Shown: positions 1 through 9,587, counted from the first letter of the stretch. The stretch is DNA of 25,054 bases from Aphelidium insulamus (GCA_036784855.1 JAZDSV010000108.1:1-25054), one strand, 5' to 3'. Notes: generated by a model from the letters alone, not told the origin. Made by a program: numbers and translations.

Positions 1-77
1 AGTACCACTAAATACACTATAGTGTCTTTATTTAGTGTATTGCTGTCAGTGACGACGGCGACAACAGCAAACAACAA
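1..77 (+). promoter_or_regulatory. Upstream/5' leader of DPP3
   Basis: Only 77 bases lie before the first DPP3 ATG. They contain a 10-base perfect palindrome (cactatagtg, about 14-23) and flanking arms ACTAAATA (about 7-14) and TATTTAGT (29-36) that can pair as an imperfect stem-loop. A CAACAGCAAACAACAA stretch immediately precedes the ATG, typical of an unstructured A/C-rich leader. No TATA box is visible in the part that is present. Confidence 0.3.
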
Positions 78-2505
78 ATGCTGCGACGCGCTCTGTCAAC
101 TATTCGTGCAACAATGTCGTCGGCCGCCACGATTTCTTCTTCTCCGCCGGGTAGCGGTGCTGCAGCCTCTACAGCTGCAATGGACATGTTTCTGGCCGAC
201 AGGAAAGTGCCGATCTGCGCGCTGCAGCTAGGCCAGCATGTATCCTCGCTGACGGAGCAGCAGCGCATGTACGCCATGCACATGTCGCGCGCCTCCTGGC
301 TGGGCACTCGCATTGTGCTGCAACAGGTCAGCGCCGAGTCGCCCGTCATCTACGACCTGATCACGGAGCTTCTGGGTGGCGTCTCGTCGTCGTCCAAGGC
401 AGCCTCAGCGCTGGATGCCGCTCCCGCCGATCTACTGGCCTACTGTGCGCAGTTCCTCGGCAACCTGGGCAACTATCGCAGTTTCGGCGACACCAAATTT
501 GTGCCGCGCCTTGCCGAGTCGGACTTGGCTGCCTTTGTGGCGGCACATGGCTCCGCGCGGGCCCAGCAACTGTTTGCCGAGTGTCGACGTGCCATGTACT
601 CGCTGCAACCAGAGTCGGTGCGCATGCTGGGATACCCGGGCACGGGCAAGGCATGCTCGGCCTACTACTCGGCCGACTGCACCAAAGATGATATTGAATT
701 GGTGCAACTGTTTCTGGAGGGCGAACGCAAGCTTAACGCCTACAACACGCGGCTGTTTCGCGATGCGGACGGCGAGTTTACCGTGCGCGTAGCCTCGGCT
801 GACACGCTGCCCACGGAGACGCATACATACCGTGGTCGCACTATTCGCATTCAGTACGGGGACTATGGCGCTACTATGTCGCAGATTGTGCAGTCCATTG
901 AGGCTGCTATTCCGTTTGCCAGCGGTGATGTGCAGCGCGAAATGCTGCAAAAGTACGCGCTCAGCTTCAAGACTGGCAGCATTGAAGCGCACAAGGACAG
1001 CCAACGGTGCGTTCTATAAAATTCATGTATATATATATATATGTGGATAATGTATGCAGGTTCTGGATTAAAGATATTGGACCCGCCGTGGAGACCAATA
1101 TCGGCTTCATTGAGTCTTACCGCGATCCGGCTGGTGTTCGCGCCGAGTGGGAGGTTGGTGTCTGTTAATGCTGCATTTTATTGCTGAGCATACAAAATCG
1201 TTCAGGGATTCGTAGCAGTTGTAAACAAGGAACAGACGCAAAAGTTTGGAGCGCTGGTCGCCAATGCACCGAAATTTGTCGCCAAGCTGCCGTGGGGCTC
1301 GGCGTTCGAAAAGGACAAGTTTCTCAAGCCCGATTTCACTTCACTAGAAGTGATTGCGTTCTGCACGTCGGGCATCCCCGCCGGTATCAACATTCCAAAG
1401 TCAGTATCATGTGCCTTGTATCCTCTGAGTGTCATTTCATTATAGCTACGATGACATTCGACAAGTTGACGGCTTCAAGAATGTCTCGCTGGGAAACATA
1501 TTGAATGCCGAAGCACCAGATGAGGAGATTACGTTTCTCTCCGAGCGCGACAAACCTCTGTTTAAAAAGTATCGCGGCAAATCATTTGAAGTTCAAGGTA
1601 GGTTAAGTTAATGTTGATGTAACATATCTAAACATTTGTAGTGGGAATTCATGAACTGCTTGGACACGGCAGCGGCAAACTGCTGGAACAGTCTGATGAC
1701 GGGACGTTTAATTTTGACCGACAAGCGCCGCCCGTGGATCCGGTGTCTGGCTTGCCGGTCCAGTCTTGGTACAAATCGGGTGAGACATACTCGTCAAAGT
1801 TCGGCAACATGGCCTCGTCATATGAAGAGTGCCGTGCGGAAGCGTGTGGTATTTACTTGTCACTGGACACAGAAATTCTAAAGGTATCCATGATGCAGCT
1901 ATGACGATCTTCTCACGGAGTACAGATTTTTGGCCATCAAGGCGATGAAGCTCAAAACGTGCTCTACGTCAATTGGCTCCTCATGGTCAGGGCAGGCAAG
2001 TGTTGTCATTTGTTCATTGTAGCTCTGCCGTATTAATTAATGGTTCGAGCTAGGTCTACTCGCTCTCGAGTTTTACGATCCCGCGACCAAGAATTGGGGA
2101 CAAGCACACATGCGAGCACGTTACGCAATATTGAGGGTGCTGATGAACGCTGGCGGGGGTCTGGTCAACCTTGTTCGGCACGTTAACGATAGCAGTGCAG
2201 AAATTGGTATAAATGGATCGCTGCTCGAGTCGGTGGGAAAACCCGCGATCGCCGATTTCCTGACACGCCTTCAAGTGTACAAGGCGACAGCAGATTCAGA
2301 AGCTGCGCAGAAACTCTACTCATCGGTGACATCAGTGCCAGACGAGTGGCTACCGTTGCGCGATCTGGTGGTCCGCAAACGGCAGCCGCGCAAAATATTT
2401 TGCCAACCGAATTTGCGCCTGAACACCGGCGGCCAAGTTGAACTGGTGGAGTACTCTGCCGATCCAGCTGGTCTTATTCGCTCGTTTGCTGAGCGAGGAT
2501 TGTAA
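78..2505 (+). CDS. DPP3: Dipeptidyl peptidase III (zinc metallopeptidase M49), 7 exons
   Basis: M49 exopeptidase that removes dipeptides from the N-terminus of short peptides, normally cytosolic. Model: join(78..1006,1060..1153,1206..1399,1446..1597,1642..1883,1926..1995,2054..2505), 710 residues (human about 737), all phases consistent. The M49 zinc motif HELLGH is at residues 460-465 and the second motif EECRAE at 518-523, whose second Glu is the third zinc ligand in the family. The conserved stretches [18 protein letters not shown] and FKNVSLGN also match. Introns are 42-58 bases. Intron 6 (1996..2053) starts with GCAAGT: only this GC-AG choice keeps the frame and the conserved [10 protein letters not shown] segment. 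The first ATG adds an Arg/Ser-rich, acid-free N-terminus ([15 protein letters not shown]) resembling a mitochondrial presequence; in-frame ATGs at 114 and 180 would give cytosolic forms. The C-terminus stops soon after IRSFAERGL, about 25 residues shorter than in animals. Identity is secure; the start is less so. Confidence 0.95.
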
Positions 2506-2685
2506 TTGGAAGTGTCGTATGCTTATGATGTTCACCATCGAGCTGGCTAAACAGACAAATATATATCAGACTCATGTCTCATATTTTGTCAGATCACAGA
2601 CGTCATCATGTCTTACTCAGCAGCGTGACGCCTTAACAGAGCACTAATGACGTGGTAGCAGTATTAAGTACGATTACATGGGTTA

Positions 2686-2722
2686 TATCTTTCAGGCACA
2701 CAGCGAATGTGCCTGAAAGATA
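2686..2722. repeat. Perfect 15-bp inverted repeat with 7-base loop
   Basis: Left arm TATCTTTCAGGCACA (2686-2700) and right arm TGTGCCTGAAAGATA (2708-2722) are exact reverse complements, separated by CAGCGAA. It lies about 180 bases downstream of the DPP3 stop. It could form an RNA hairpin in a 3' end or a separate short transcript; no function is assigned. Confidence 0.85.
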
Positions 2723-3040
2723 AAAGTGTGTTCTAGTGGCTCACATATCGCACAGTAGGCGAGTGCTACATCCTATCGCGCCCTGGTGCCACACATGACG
2801 CACTGATGATTGCGAGCTTACGCCATGTGGATACCAACCGTGACGTGTCCCTGACATAAATCTCGATTGTCGCAGTGGATGCATCTAGACAGAGCTTTAT
2901 ATGTAAGACCAGTAGACTTTCACTACCTAGTAACTGCGGCTGTGAGATAAGGCGGCTGTGTGACCAGGACGCCGCCACGCAATGACAAACTGTGTGTAGT
3001 AGTGTCAGCTGACAGCGCCACCACCGCAAGCATCCCCCGG

Positions 3041-3086
3041 CGCAAGCCCTGACCATTCCACACCGCAAGCCCTGACCATTCCACAC
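3041..3086. repeat. 23-bp tandem duplication
   Basis: Two adjacent identical 23-base units (3041-3063 and 3064-3086), each beginning CGCAAGCCCTGACC and ending CCACAC. They lie about 120-170 bases upstream of a strong TATA box, so they may duplicate a promoter-proximal site. This looks like a recent duplication, since no base differs. Confidence 0.9.
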
Positions 3087-3209
3087 CTTTGCAGACCGAG
3101 AAGCTTGTTTGTCGGCAATCCCGCCCCGCAGCAACCACGTCATCCGGGGCGGTATGACCACCATCCCGCAAGAGTCATCCAGCGCCACCAACAAACAAAG
3201 GCGGGCGGC

Positions 3210-3217
3210 TATAAAAG
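3210..3217 (+). promoter_or_regulatory. TATA box (TATAAAAG)
   Basis: A consensus TATAAAAG sits in a GC-rich surround (GGCGGGCGGC before, GCGGG after), followed about 25-35 bases later by a pyrimidine-rich, initiator-like stretch (CTCGCCTTTCTCTCCATACAG) and then a C/T-rich leader up to an ATG at 3365. It is the strongest TATA element in the window. Confidence 0.6.
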
Positions 3218-3364
3218 GCGGGTTTGCGCGCCTGCTCGCCTTTCTCTCCATACAGCCATATACTTGCTGTTCTTGTTGCCTTGCCTGCCTGCTGCTGCTC
3301 CCTTCACCTCTCTTTCCGCTCTCCCCCTCGTTATTCGTACCCTCGGGTACCATCTCTCTTTGCG

Positions 3365-3896
3365 ATGCGCAAGAAGAAGCGCTCTGTGGCGCCTGCTCCT
3401 TTGGCTCTGGACCTAGGCGCCTGCCTAGTAGAGGTAAGTGTAGGTAAGTGTGTGCGTCGTTCTCGTAGACTGCTGAAGGGCGGCGAGGTGGTCATTGCGC
3501 AAGCGGAAGCTGCCTGTGCTGTCCCTGAGGTGGTTACTAACCCTGCAGCTGTTGCGGTGCCCGAGACTAACCATGTAGCCGGGTATGTGTGTGTGTGTGT
3601 GTGTGCTGTCTGCTGTATGCCTGTCTGTCTGTCTATATGCACACACCATACTCACACCGCTGTGCAGAGTCCGACCATCAAGAATACCGACATTCGAGAC
3701 TGGCCAATTCGTGAAGCGCAAGGCGGTGCGACGCGACATGAGCAAGTTCCGACGGCAAGGTCCGATCGGCACGAACGGCAAGCCGGCCGAATTCCCGGTC
3801 TACGTGGAGATGTGCGGCACGCGACTATGCAGCAACAAGACACTACGACAAGATTCCACCGGCTACTTTCTGCAGTTCAACTGCAGCTGCAGTTGA
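3365..3896 (+). CDS. Unrecognised TATA-driven gene, provisional two-exon model
   Basis: Family not recognised. Provisional model join(3365..3582,3668..3896), 148 residues. The first ATG after the TATA box and C/T-rich leader opens a basic N-terminus (MRKKKRSV), then an Ala/Val-rich segment. The intron 3583..3667 has donor GTATGT running into a GT microsatellite and acceptor GCAG. The second exon encodes a basic, then Cys-containing tail (residues CGTRLC and a terminal FNCSCS) with GC-ending codons. Caveats: tandem GTAAGTGTAG donors at 3434 and 3444 suggest a further possible intron; the acceptor is ambiguous (AGAG at 3666-3669); and coding-like codon use continues past this stop in other frames, so the true gene may have more exons. 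Treat the protein as a hypothesis, the transcription unit as moderately supported. Confidence 0.35.
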
Positions 3897-4562
3897 AGGC
3901 AACGGCAACCAAGGAAGCGTGGCAGCTGGCACAACACCCCGGCAAGAGCAGCCGAGTGATGCGCGACTGGGACCGGATGAACTACGTGGCCGAGCGACCT
4001 GGGGACTCTGCCGGTTGCCCCATTGTACTGTAGTATGTTATCACTCTTGCTATCCGGTATGCCTTGATGTGTATGTCATATTGTATATGACTGACACCCA
4101 CAATAGAGCAGTACACATACAATATATGGACTTCGTGGCGGGGATGGACTGGCAGCTTCAAGACTTTTTCGGCAACACAATGCAGCACCATACTCTGGAA
4201 CCGGCACTCACGGGACTACACTACCGCGACAACCGACACACGCCTGGGGCTACATTCGCGACACCCAGGACACACGCACATGTCGGCAACACACTGCGAC
4301 ACGGCACACACACCGACACCGACACACACATACACACACATCAACATGAACTGGACGGGAGGCGGCGCTGGACGACAATCTCTGACAACAAATACCGGGG
4401 TCAAAATCAACGGCCCCGGGGGGCAGTCAGGGATAAAGGCAATGGTGTTCTTAAACACCGCCCCACGGTGCCTAAGTGCATCGTGGACATTTTATACGTG
4501 AAATAGATTTGTTCGAGTTAAATATGTGAGTTATTTACAAAAGCGCAGTCTGAAATCTCCAA
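3897..4562 (+). other. Possible further exons of the unrecognised unit; CA-rich tract
   Basis: Three short blocks look coding but in different frames: about 3870-4032 (contains RDWDRMNYVAERPGDSAG, bounded by a possible GTATGT donor at 4033), about 4107-4215 (contains MDFVAGMDWQLQDFFGN, preceded by a CCCACAATAG acceptor) and about 4345-4497 (contains NTGVKINGPGGQSG). I found no single splice combination joining them with confidence. Between them, 4255-4345 is a degenerate CACA/GACA-rich tract. No database-recognisable domain is visible to me. Confidence 0.25.
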
Positions 4563-6361
4563 ATGACGCCGTCAACGAGACGAAGACGCTCCAAGGCGTT
4601 TGGCGACAGTGATACCGGCGCACATGCTGATATGACCGGCGCCAAGAAACGACCAACAGCAGCTGATAACGACGAGAATGGGGCGCCGCTGGACCAGCTT
4701 TTGCGACGCACGCGGCGAAAATCTCGTCATGCGTCTCCAGATCTAGTGTCCAGCAGTCATCCGTCGCTAGCAGTCCAGGACGCTGCATGGACTGCAGCCA
4801 ATCTGGATGCCGTCAAGGCGTGCATCGTGCGCAAGCTGGACACGGCGTGCCCGGTCGACACGGCACTGCTGGGCCTGGACGACATATCAGAGTACGGGAC
4901 CCTGTTTCAACCTGAGCACCGCACAGTTTACTTCGCAGTAACTTGCTGGCCAAGCTGGAGAGCACTGTGCGTGACGGTGAGAGTAACTCGGCACTAATCT
5001 ACGGTCAGCATGGCGTGGGTAAAAGCAAGGCAAGTGCTCCACCCACCGCTAGGTAGTGATTAATTTCTTGTAGCTGGTCGACAACGCATTACGGCAGCTG
5101 GCACAAAAGTATCCGAGTCACGATGGCAAACAGCGATACCGGCTTGTAGAGTTGCACGGTCTTGTGCACTCTGATGAGCGCCTGACTTTGCGGGCAATTA
5201 CTCAGTGCATTGGCAGCGATGGAATCGCCGATATGTTTAAAGAGGAAGACGCGTTGGCATCGGTAGCTACATATTGCGACCATATGTGTTAAGCAGAGTC
5301 TATGCTAATTGCCGACATAGTCATTCTCCGAGTGCTTTCTGCAACTATTTTCGCGCCTGAAGCAAATCGACAGTGACGACGGTAGTGACAGCATCGTCCC
5401 GCTAATATTCATACTGAATGATTTCGAACTGTTTCTCCAGCAAAATCGACAAATATTAATCTACAACCTGTTTGACGCGGTACAGAGCGGCACCATGCCA
5501 CTGTCGGTCATTGGCGTGACTTGCTGTGTGGATGTGGTGGACATGTTGGAGAAACGGGTGAGATCCCGATTTTCCGGCGTGCAATACTATGTGCCTCCAG
5601 TCGACTCGCTGGAAACTTACAAGCGGGTGATTTTATCGGCCGTGACGGTTGATACTTTAGTGGCTCCAAAAAGTCTTGTTACATCGTTTAACCAGCGTGC
5701 AAAAGATCTGCTGGAAACAGATCCCACCGTCACCAAAATACTGGGCAATATCTTTGCCATATCAAAGAAATTTCGCGCCGCATTCAACATTCTAGTATGT
5801 TCTATAATATAGTTACAATCTGTCATTAATCCGGTAGACGGAGGCTGTACTCAAATTAACGCCCGAGGCGCCGCATCTTACTGCCGCGCTGTTCTACGAG
5901 TGTGCCGTGCGCCAACTGCGCGACAACAAGGCCGAGCTGTTGCAAGGTAGGTGTTAATGACATTACCACATTAGCGTTGACAATGATGTAGGATTATCTC
6001 TCCTGGAGTTCTGTCTGATCATCGCCATGAGCCGGATAAGCAGTCAAGACATTCCAGTATTCAATTTCGAGATGCTGTTTGAAACATACAACGAATTTGC
6101 GGCCACAAATCTGATGGCGTGTCGTAAAAGCGTCGCACTCAAAGCGCTGGACAGACTTTTTCGCCTAGAGTTGGTGGCACCGGTGGATAATGTTGTTAAA
6201 TGCCCGCGCGAGTTCCGCATGATGCGCCTGCTGGTCGAGTCTGATCAAGGTGCGTTGAAATGAATGATCTGTGCAACAATAACTTTACAGTTGTTGTGTC
6301 GGCGATGAAGTCGGATATTCTGCCGTACAGGGTGAAGAGGTGGGCCGCGGACGACGATTAG
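4563..6361 (+). CDS. ORC4: Origin recognition complex subunit 4, 7 exons
   Basis: AAA+ subunit of the six-protein ORC that marks replication origins and loads MCM2-7 in the nucleus. Model: join(4563..4903,4939..5029,5074..5262,5321..5794,5838..5946,5992..6249,6291..6361), 510 residues (human 436), phases consistent. The first ~90 residues are a basic/polar N-terminal extension. Walker A is GQHGVGKS at 136-143. The Walker B block reads IFILNDFELF (about 236-245), so the usual Asp-Glu is Asn-Asp. LYNLFD, VIGVTC, LEKRVRSRF and the C-terminal winged-helix segment starting GLSLLEFCLIIAM match ORC4 closely. Intron 1 is only 35 bases. Intron 2 (5030..5073) starts GCAAGT, directly after the Walker A codons, and is the only choice that keeps frame. 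The gene converges on ARPC2, with 91 bases between stop codons. Confidence 0.93.
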
Positions 6362-6452
6362 CGCATGGTAGTTATAATATGACAATGTTGAAGTTAAATG
6401 TTTTCATTTGGTTGAATAATTGATACGCTTTGTGAGCTTGCGATGCTCCCCT
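6362..6452. terminator. Shared 3' flank of convergent ORC4 and ARPC2
   Basis: Only 91 bases separate the two stop codons, so both polyadenylation regions must fit here or extend into the opposite gene. The sequence is AT-rich (for example AATGTTGAAGTTAAATG and TTGAATAATTGAT). No canonical AATAAA is present on either strand. Overlapping antisense 3' ends are probable. Confidence 0.4.
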
Positions 6453-7645
6453 TCATTTTCGTACAAATGTCTAGATGTATGATGGCAATGCCTATCCATA
6501 TGCAAAATCAACTATGCAAACCTTTCCACTGGCCGTCTTCTTCTCCTTCTCTGCTTCTGGCTTGGCCCTGTTGAGCACCTTCATCCAGCTGTCGACCTTG
6601 GCACGCATACGCGAGTGCATATACGCCTTGCTGCACTTGATATGATAGTGTAGATAGTCACGGAAGTACTGAATGAGCTGAATAGTGTTTACGCGCTGTG
6701 TCTCCTTCTCATAGTGTCGCGGGAACAGCACTATGAATGAATAATATCAATCGTATTGCCGATGAGTGCAGATACAGCGAGAAATACCAAATGTCACGAA
6801 TCCATAGTTTTCGCCTTCGCGTACGTTTGCCTGTCCTCGAAGTTCCATCGGCGGCTCCTTGTTGGTGTAGAGAGCTTGCGGGGCATTTTGCAGACCAGGC
6901 TGGCGGCGACAGTCCACAAATTCCTAGCAATGGTGAATAATAGTGTTGATAATGCACCAACTGTAACTTGCCTGCAGAAACACCTTGGCCAGAATTTTGT
7001 CAGTGTCGTCGCGGAACAGCACAGAGAAAATGACGGTGACGCGATCATGGGCAGCCTTGACGTATATGGCCTCCTCATCGCGGTAATGGATGGGCATCAT
7101 GACAGAGCTCTTGGCACCGGAGAGCTGCTCCTGGAATGCACGCTCGAACGGCGCCGACATTGCATTTGTCTTTAGCAGCGACACCTTTTTGATCAGGGAC
7201 TCTACAGCCAAAATGTCAGCAAATAACTATATAGACGCAGTATGGCGTCCGACTTGCCCCGCTCAGCAGGAGGCACCTGGTCTTCGGCAATTAGTAGCGT
7301 GACGTCGTAGCCGCTCTCGGGCGATGCCTGCAGCCAGTCGCCGTACTCGCGTTTCAGCAACACGTCCGCCCCATACTTGACCAGCTCGGCACGATAGCAC
7401 TTTATCGACATGGAGATGCGCAGGTTGTGACGGTTGTCGGCATCAGGGGTGGACAGGTGGAAGAGCACGCCGTCAAAGTCCGCAAGCTGCATCTCCAGAC
7501 CCTCCGGCTTCTCGCCGGCATTGAGCCTATTTATGCGCAGTTAGTGGTGTACACGGGAGCGCAGCATACACAACACAACACACCCCTCAAAGCGCATCTG
7601 CAGCGTCTCGGCAATGATCTTGTTGCCCGGTTCCAGGAGAATCAT
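6453..7645 (-). CDS. ARPC2: ARP2/3 complex subunit 2 (p34-Arc), 6 exons
   Basis: Scaffold subunit of the seven-protein ARP2/3 complex that nucleates branched actin at existing filaments; with ARPC4 it forms the core contacting the mother filament. Model on the minus strand: 7584..7645, 7258..7526, 6972..7201, 6788..6923, 6522..6730, 6453..6470; 307 residues (human 300). MILLE start, [20 protein letters not shown], the [14 protein letters not shown] signature and [22 protein letters not shown] are all present. The final exon is just 18 bases and restores the family C-terminus GKTFVRK; reading through instead gives an unrelated tail. Introns 2 (7202..7257) and 3 (6924..6971) both start GCAAGT. 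For intron 2 a 35-base GT intron is an alternative that would insert seven residues, but the GC choice aligns gap-free with the animal protein. Confidence 0.95.
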
Positions 7646-7743
7646 GGCGCCGTGTCTGCGTGTGCAAGTGCGGGTGTCTCTGAGTGATATTTAGTGTATT
7701 GCCCAGCGATCAGTGAGTAAATATTTCAGGTGGCGTTCTTACA

Positions 7744-7780
<37 letters not shown>

Positions 7781-8171
7781 GTGCTTTCCTTAATAATTAT
7801 TTACATTGTGCATATGTATAATATTATGTTCTCATTGTATATCGTATATAGCTAATTTATGTATAGGCATATGAAAAGATGGAGCCCTGTTCATGCTTCC
7901 CGCCTCTTTTCGTGAACGATAGTATTTGATCCCCGTTCACAAGTATCGTGCGTGGAAGTATGCTGGCTTAACACAACTCCTTTGGTATGATACAACAATG
8001 ATATGTCTGAATATCTAGTTGAATGCTAATAGCAACTAACAACTGGTTTCCCAACTGAGCTTCACTTCATATGCAAATGTAGATATATATTGACGCCTAC
8101 TCGTAGACATGCACCAGTCCGTATACCAACCTACAGAAAGTATGAATTACGATGCATGACACGTACATAAG
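7646..8171. other. ARPC2 upstream region with CA microsatellite
   Basis: No gene is seen. The stretch separates the EMC6 stop from the ARPC2 start (both minus strand) and so should hold the ARPC2 promoter and the EMC6 3' flank. It contains an uninterrupted CA tract at about 7746-7777 and AT-rich sequence with several TATATA-like stretches. Confidence 0.5.
7746..7777. repeat. (CA)n microsatellite
   Basis: About 16 uninterrupted CA units, roughly 100 bases upstream of the ARPC2 start codon. Confidence 0.95.
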
Positions 8172-8593
8172 TCACAATACATACGTCCAGAACAACACAT
8201 AGCTCTACACGGAGAGACATCATGTTAGATAATTTGTGCCAGCTTACTCAAACACCACCATTTGCTTACCAGTAGATTCGCGCCCACGCCGGTCCACACC
8301 ACATCCATCCAGCCGCATTTAAAGTGCGCGGACGGGTCCCCGCGCGTGTACAGCTGCCACATCATGACCGACAGGAGGGCCGACGCCGCAAAGTAAAATA
8401 CGAATCCATATATGCCCGTCATGCCCAGTATGCCGGCCACTACGCCGTGCAGCGCCGCAGCTGTGCTCCTGCTGCACATCCACGTCAGCATACACAAAAC
8501 ACATATATATATATATTTATCAGATGTGACGTGCCTGTAGTTGACGGCCTGCAAATTGCGCGCCGCATTGTGCTCGGCTGCCGTCAAAGACAT
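8172..8593 (-). CDS. EMC6: ER membrane protein complex subunit 6, 3 exons
   Basis: Small membrane subunit of the EMC, which inserts tail-anchored and multi-pass proteins into the ER membrane. Model on the minus strand: 8535..8593, 8270..8468, 8172..8204; 96 residues (human 110). The N-terminus (AEHNAARNLQAVNYRSTAAALHG) matches the cytosolic helix of the family, AGILGMTGIYGFVFYFAAS forms the first hairpin of membrane helices, and the short last exon gives SYVLFWTYVL, equivalent to the family's TYVLFW end. Intron 1 (8469..8534) appears to use a GC donor (CAG|GCACGT) and the second of two NAG acceptors; it is a multiple of three without a stop, so an unspliced reading adds 22 odd residues rich in Tyr/Ile/Cys/Met. 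Splicing is preferred on homology. Confidence 0.88.
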
Positions 8594-8720
8594 GTGCAAT
8601 TTTGTATAAACGAATGCAATTATTATTTTCAATGACAGTGAGCGCAAGCGTGTATATATTTTAGAGTGCCGATACAGCCACGGAGGCACAGTTGCCGCCA
8701 CGTCTCTCCAACCCGCCACA

Positions 8721-9396
8721 CTACGCCGACGTGTCCATCTTGGCCGCAGCCTTTGTTCGGTCCTTGCGGTCCAGCAGCGCCTTGCGGTCCTTGTCCAGCT
8801 TCAGTTTGGTGACGACACAGTTGGACGGGTGCACGCCCACTTGCACCGAGGCGCCGTTCACCTTGTCGCGCGTCAGGCGCTCAATGTGGATCACCCACTT
8901 TTTGCGGTAGACTTGGGTGACCTTGCCCTCGCGGCCCTTGTAGCTGCCGCGCACAACCATCACCTCATCGTCCTGGCGCACGGGGATTGATCGTGACTAC
9001 ACATTCAGTTAGCACACGTATGGCCGGCTATAATGCCATAGATGGTATATATGCGGCATATAAAGACCCATGAACGGTGCTGGGTAGATCAACGTTAACG
9101 TACGTGGTACTTTTCGCGCAGGTCCTTTGAGAGGGCGGCCGACATGATCTTTCTGCGCACATTGGACGGTGCGGTAAAGTGTGCCTTGCGTGACTTGCGA
9201 CGCGACGAGCTGACGTCTGGACACCGTGATTAGCAGCAGTCTCCAGGTATAATATAGTGATGGGCTGTAGGCGCGCCTGCATAGACGGCGGTGATGGCTG
9301 CTATCCATCACATCGTCTCCAAGGAAGCAGCCATCACACCACCACTGCCAAGCGCGTCACACGTGTCGCACCGGGCTTACCTTTAGAAAACTTCAT
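8721..9396 (-). CDS. RPL26: Large-subunit ribosomal protein uL24 (RPL26), 3 exons
   Basis: uL24 protein of the cytosolic 60S subunit, bound near the polypeptide exit tunnel. Model on the minus strand: 9381..9396, 9104..9216, 8721..8996; 134 residues (human 145). The tiny first exon encodes MKFSK; then [23 protein letters not shown], the KOW motif [21 protein letters not shown], and [17 protein letters not shown] all match. The C-terminal Lys-rich tail is shortened. The 164-base first intron right after the start region is the longest intron in the window and contains a 12-bp hairpin; the second is 107 bases. An intron directly after the start codon region is typical of ribosomal protein genes and often influences expression. 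Confidence 0.96.
9291..9337 (-). repeat. 12-bp inverted repeat inside RPL26 intron 1
   Basis: GTGATGGCTGCT (9291-9302) and AGCAGCCATCAC (9326-9337) are exact reverse complements with a 23-base loop. In the sense of the RPL26 pre-mRNA this can form a hairpin covering about a third of the 164-base intron. A host intron of a ribosomal protein gene is a usual place for snoRNAs, but no clear C/D boxes or H/ACA boxes are convincing. Confidence 0.6.
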
Positions 9397-9587
9397 GGTG
9401 ACTATACTTGGCTGCCAATTGTGAGGAGGTGGATGGAGCGGGCTGGCGGGCTGAATGTTCGGCGGTGGTGCCCTGTTAAAGGTCGCCTTCAACTAGCCAA
9501 TCAGAGAGCTGGAATGTATATATCACAGCGTGCAGTGTACATGCACGGGCTTCATGCAATGTTAAGTATATTAAATTGAATGCATCA

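Larger units (their letters stand above)
2506..3209. other. Intergenic region with hairpin and short tandem duplication
   Basis: No gene is seen in this roughly 700-base stretch. It holds the DPP3 3' flank, a perfect 15-bp inverted repeat (2686-2722), a 23-bp perfect tandem duplication (3041-3086) and the upstream promoter of the next unit. A long minus-strand open frame (2766-3353) has no recognisable protein content and overlaps the TATA box and leader, so it is not called. Confidence 0.5.

Noticed and set aside
432-1004. A 190-codon minus-strand open frame within DPP3 exon 1
   Set aside because: Antisense shadow of a well-supported conserved exon.
3224-4033. A 269-codon open frame through the TATA-driven unit
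   Set aside because: It begins upstream in the leader, reads through a clear GT microsatellite intron, and its second half has poorer codon bias than the alternative frame.
7211-7258. A 35-base GT intron as alternative for ARPC2 intron 2
   Set aside because: It keeps frame but inserts seven residues where the family has no gap; the GCAAGT intron aligns gap-free and has typical length.
29-7702. 15-base match TATTTAGTGTATTGC at 29-43 and 7688-7702
   Set aside because: A single 15-base AT-rich match is close to chance expectation for 25 kb and the flanks do not align.
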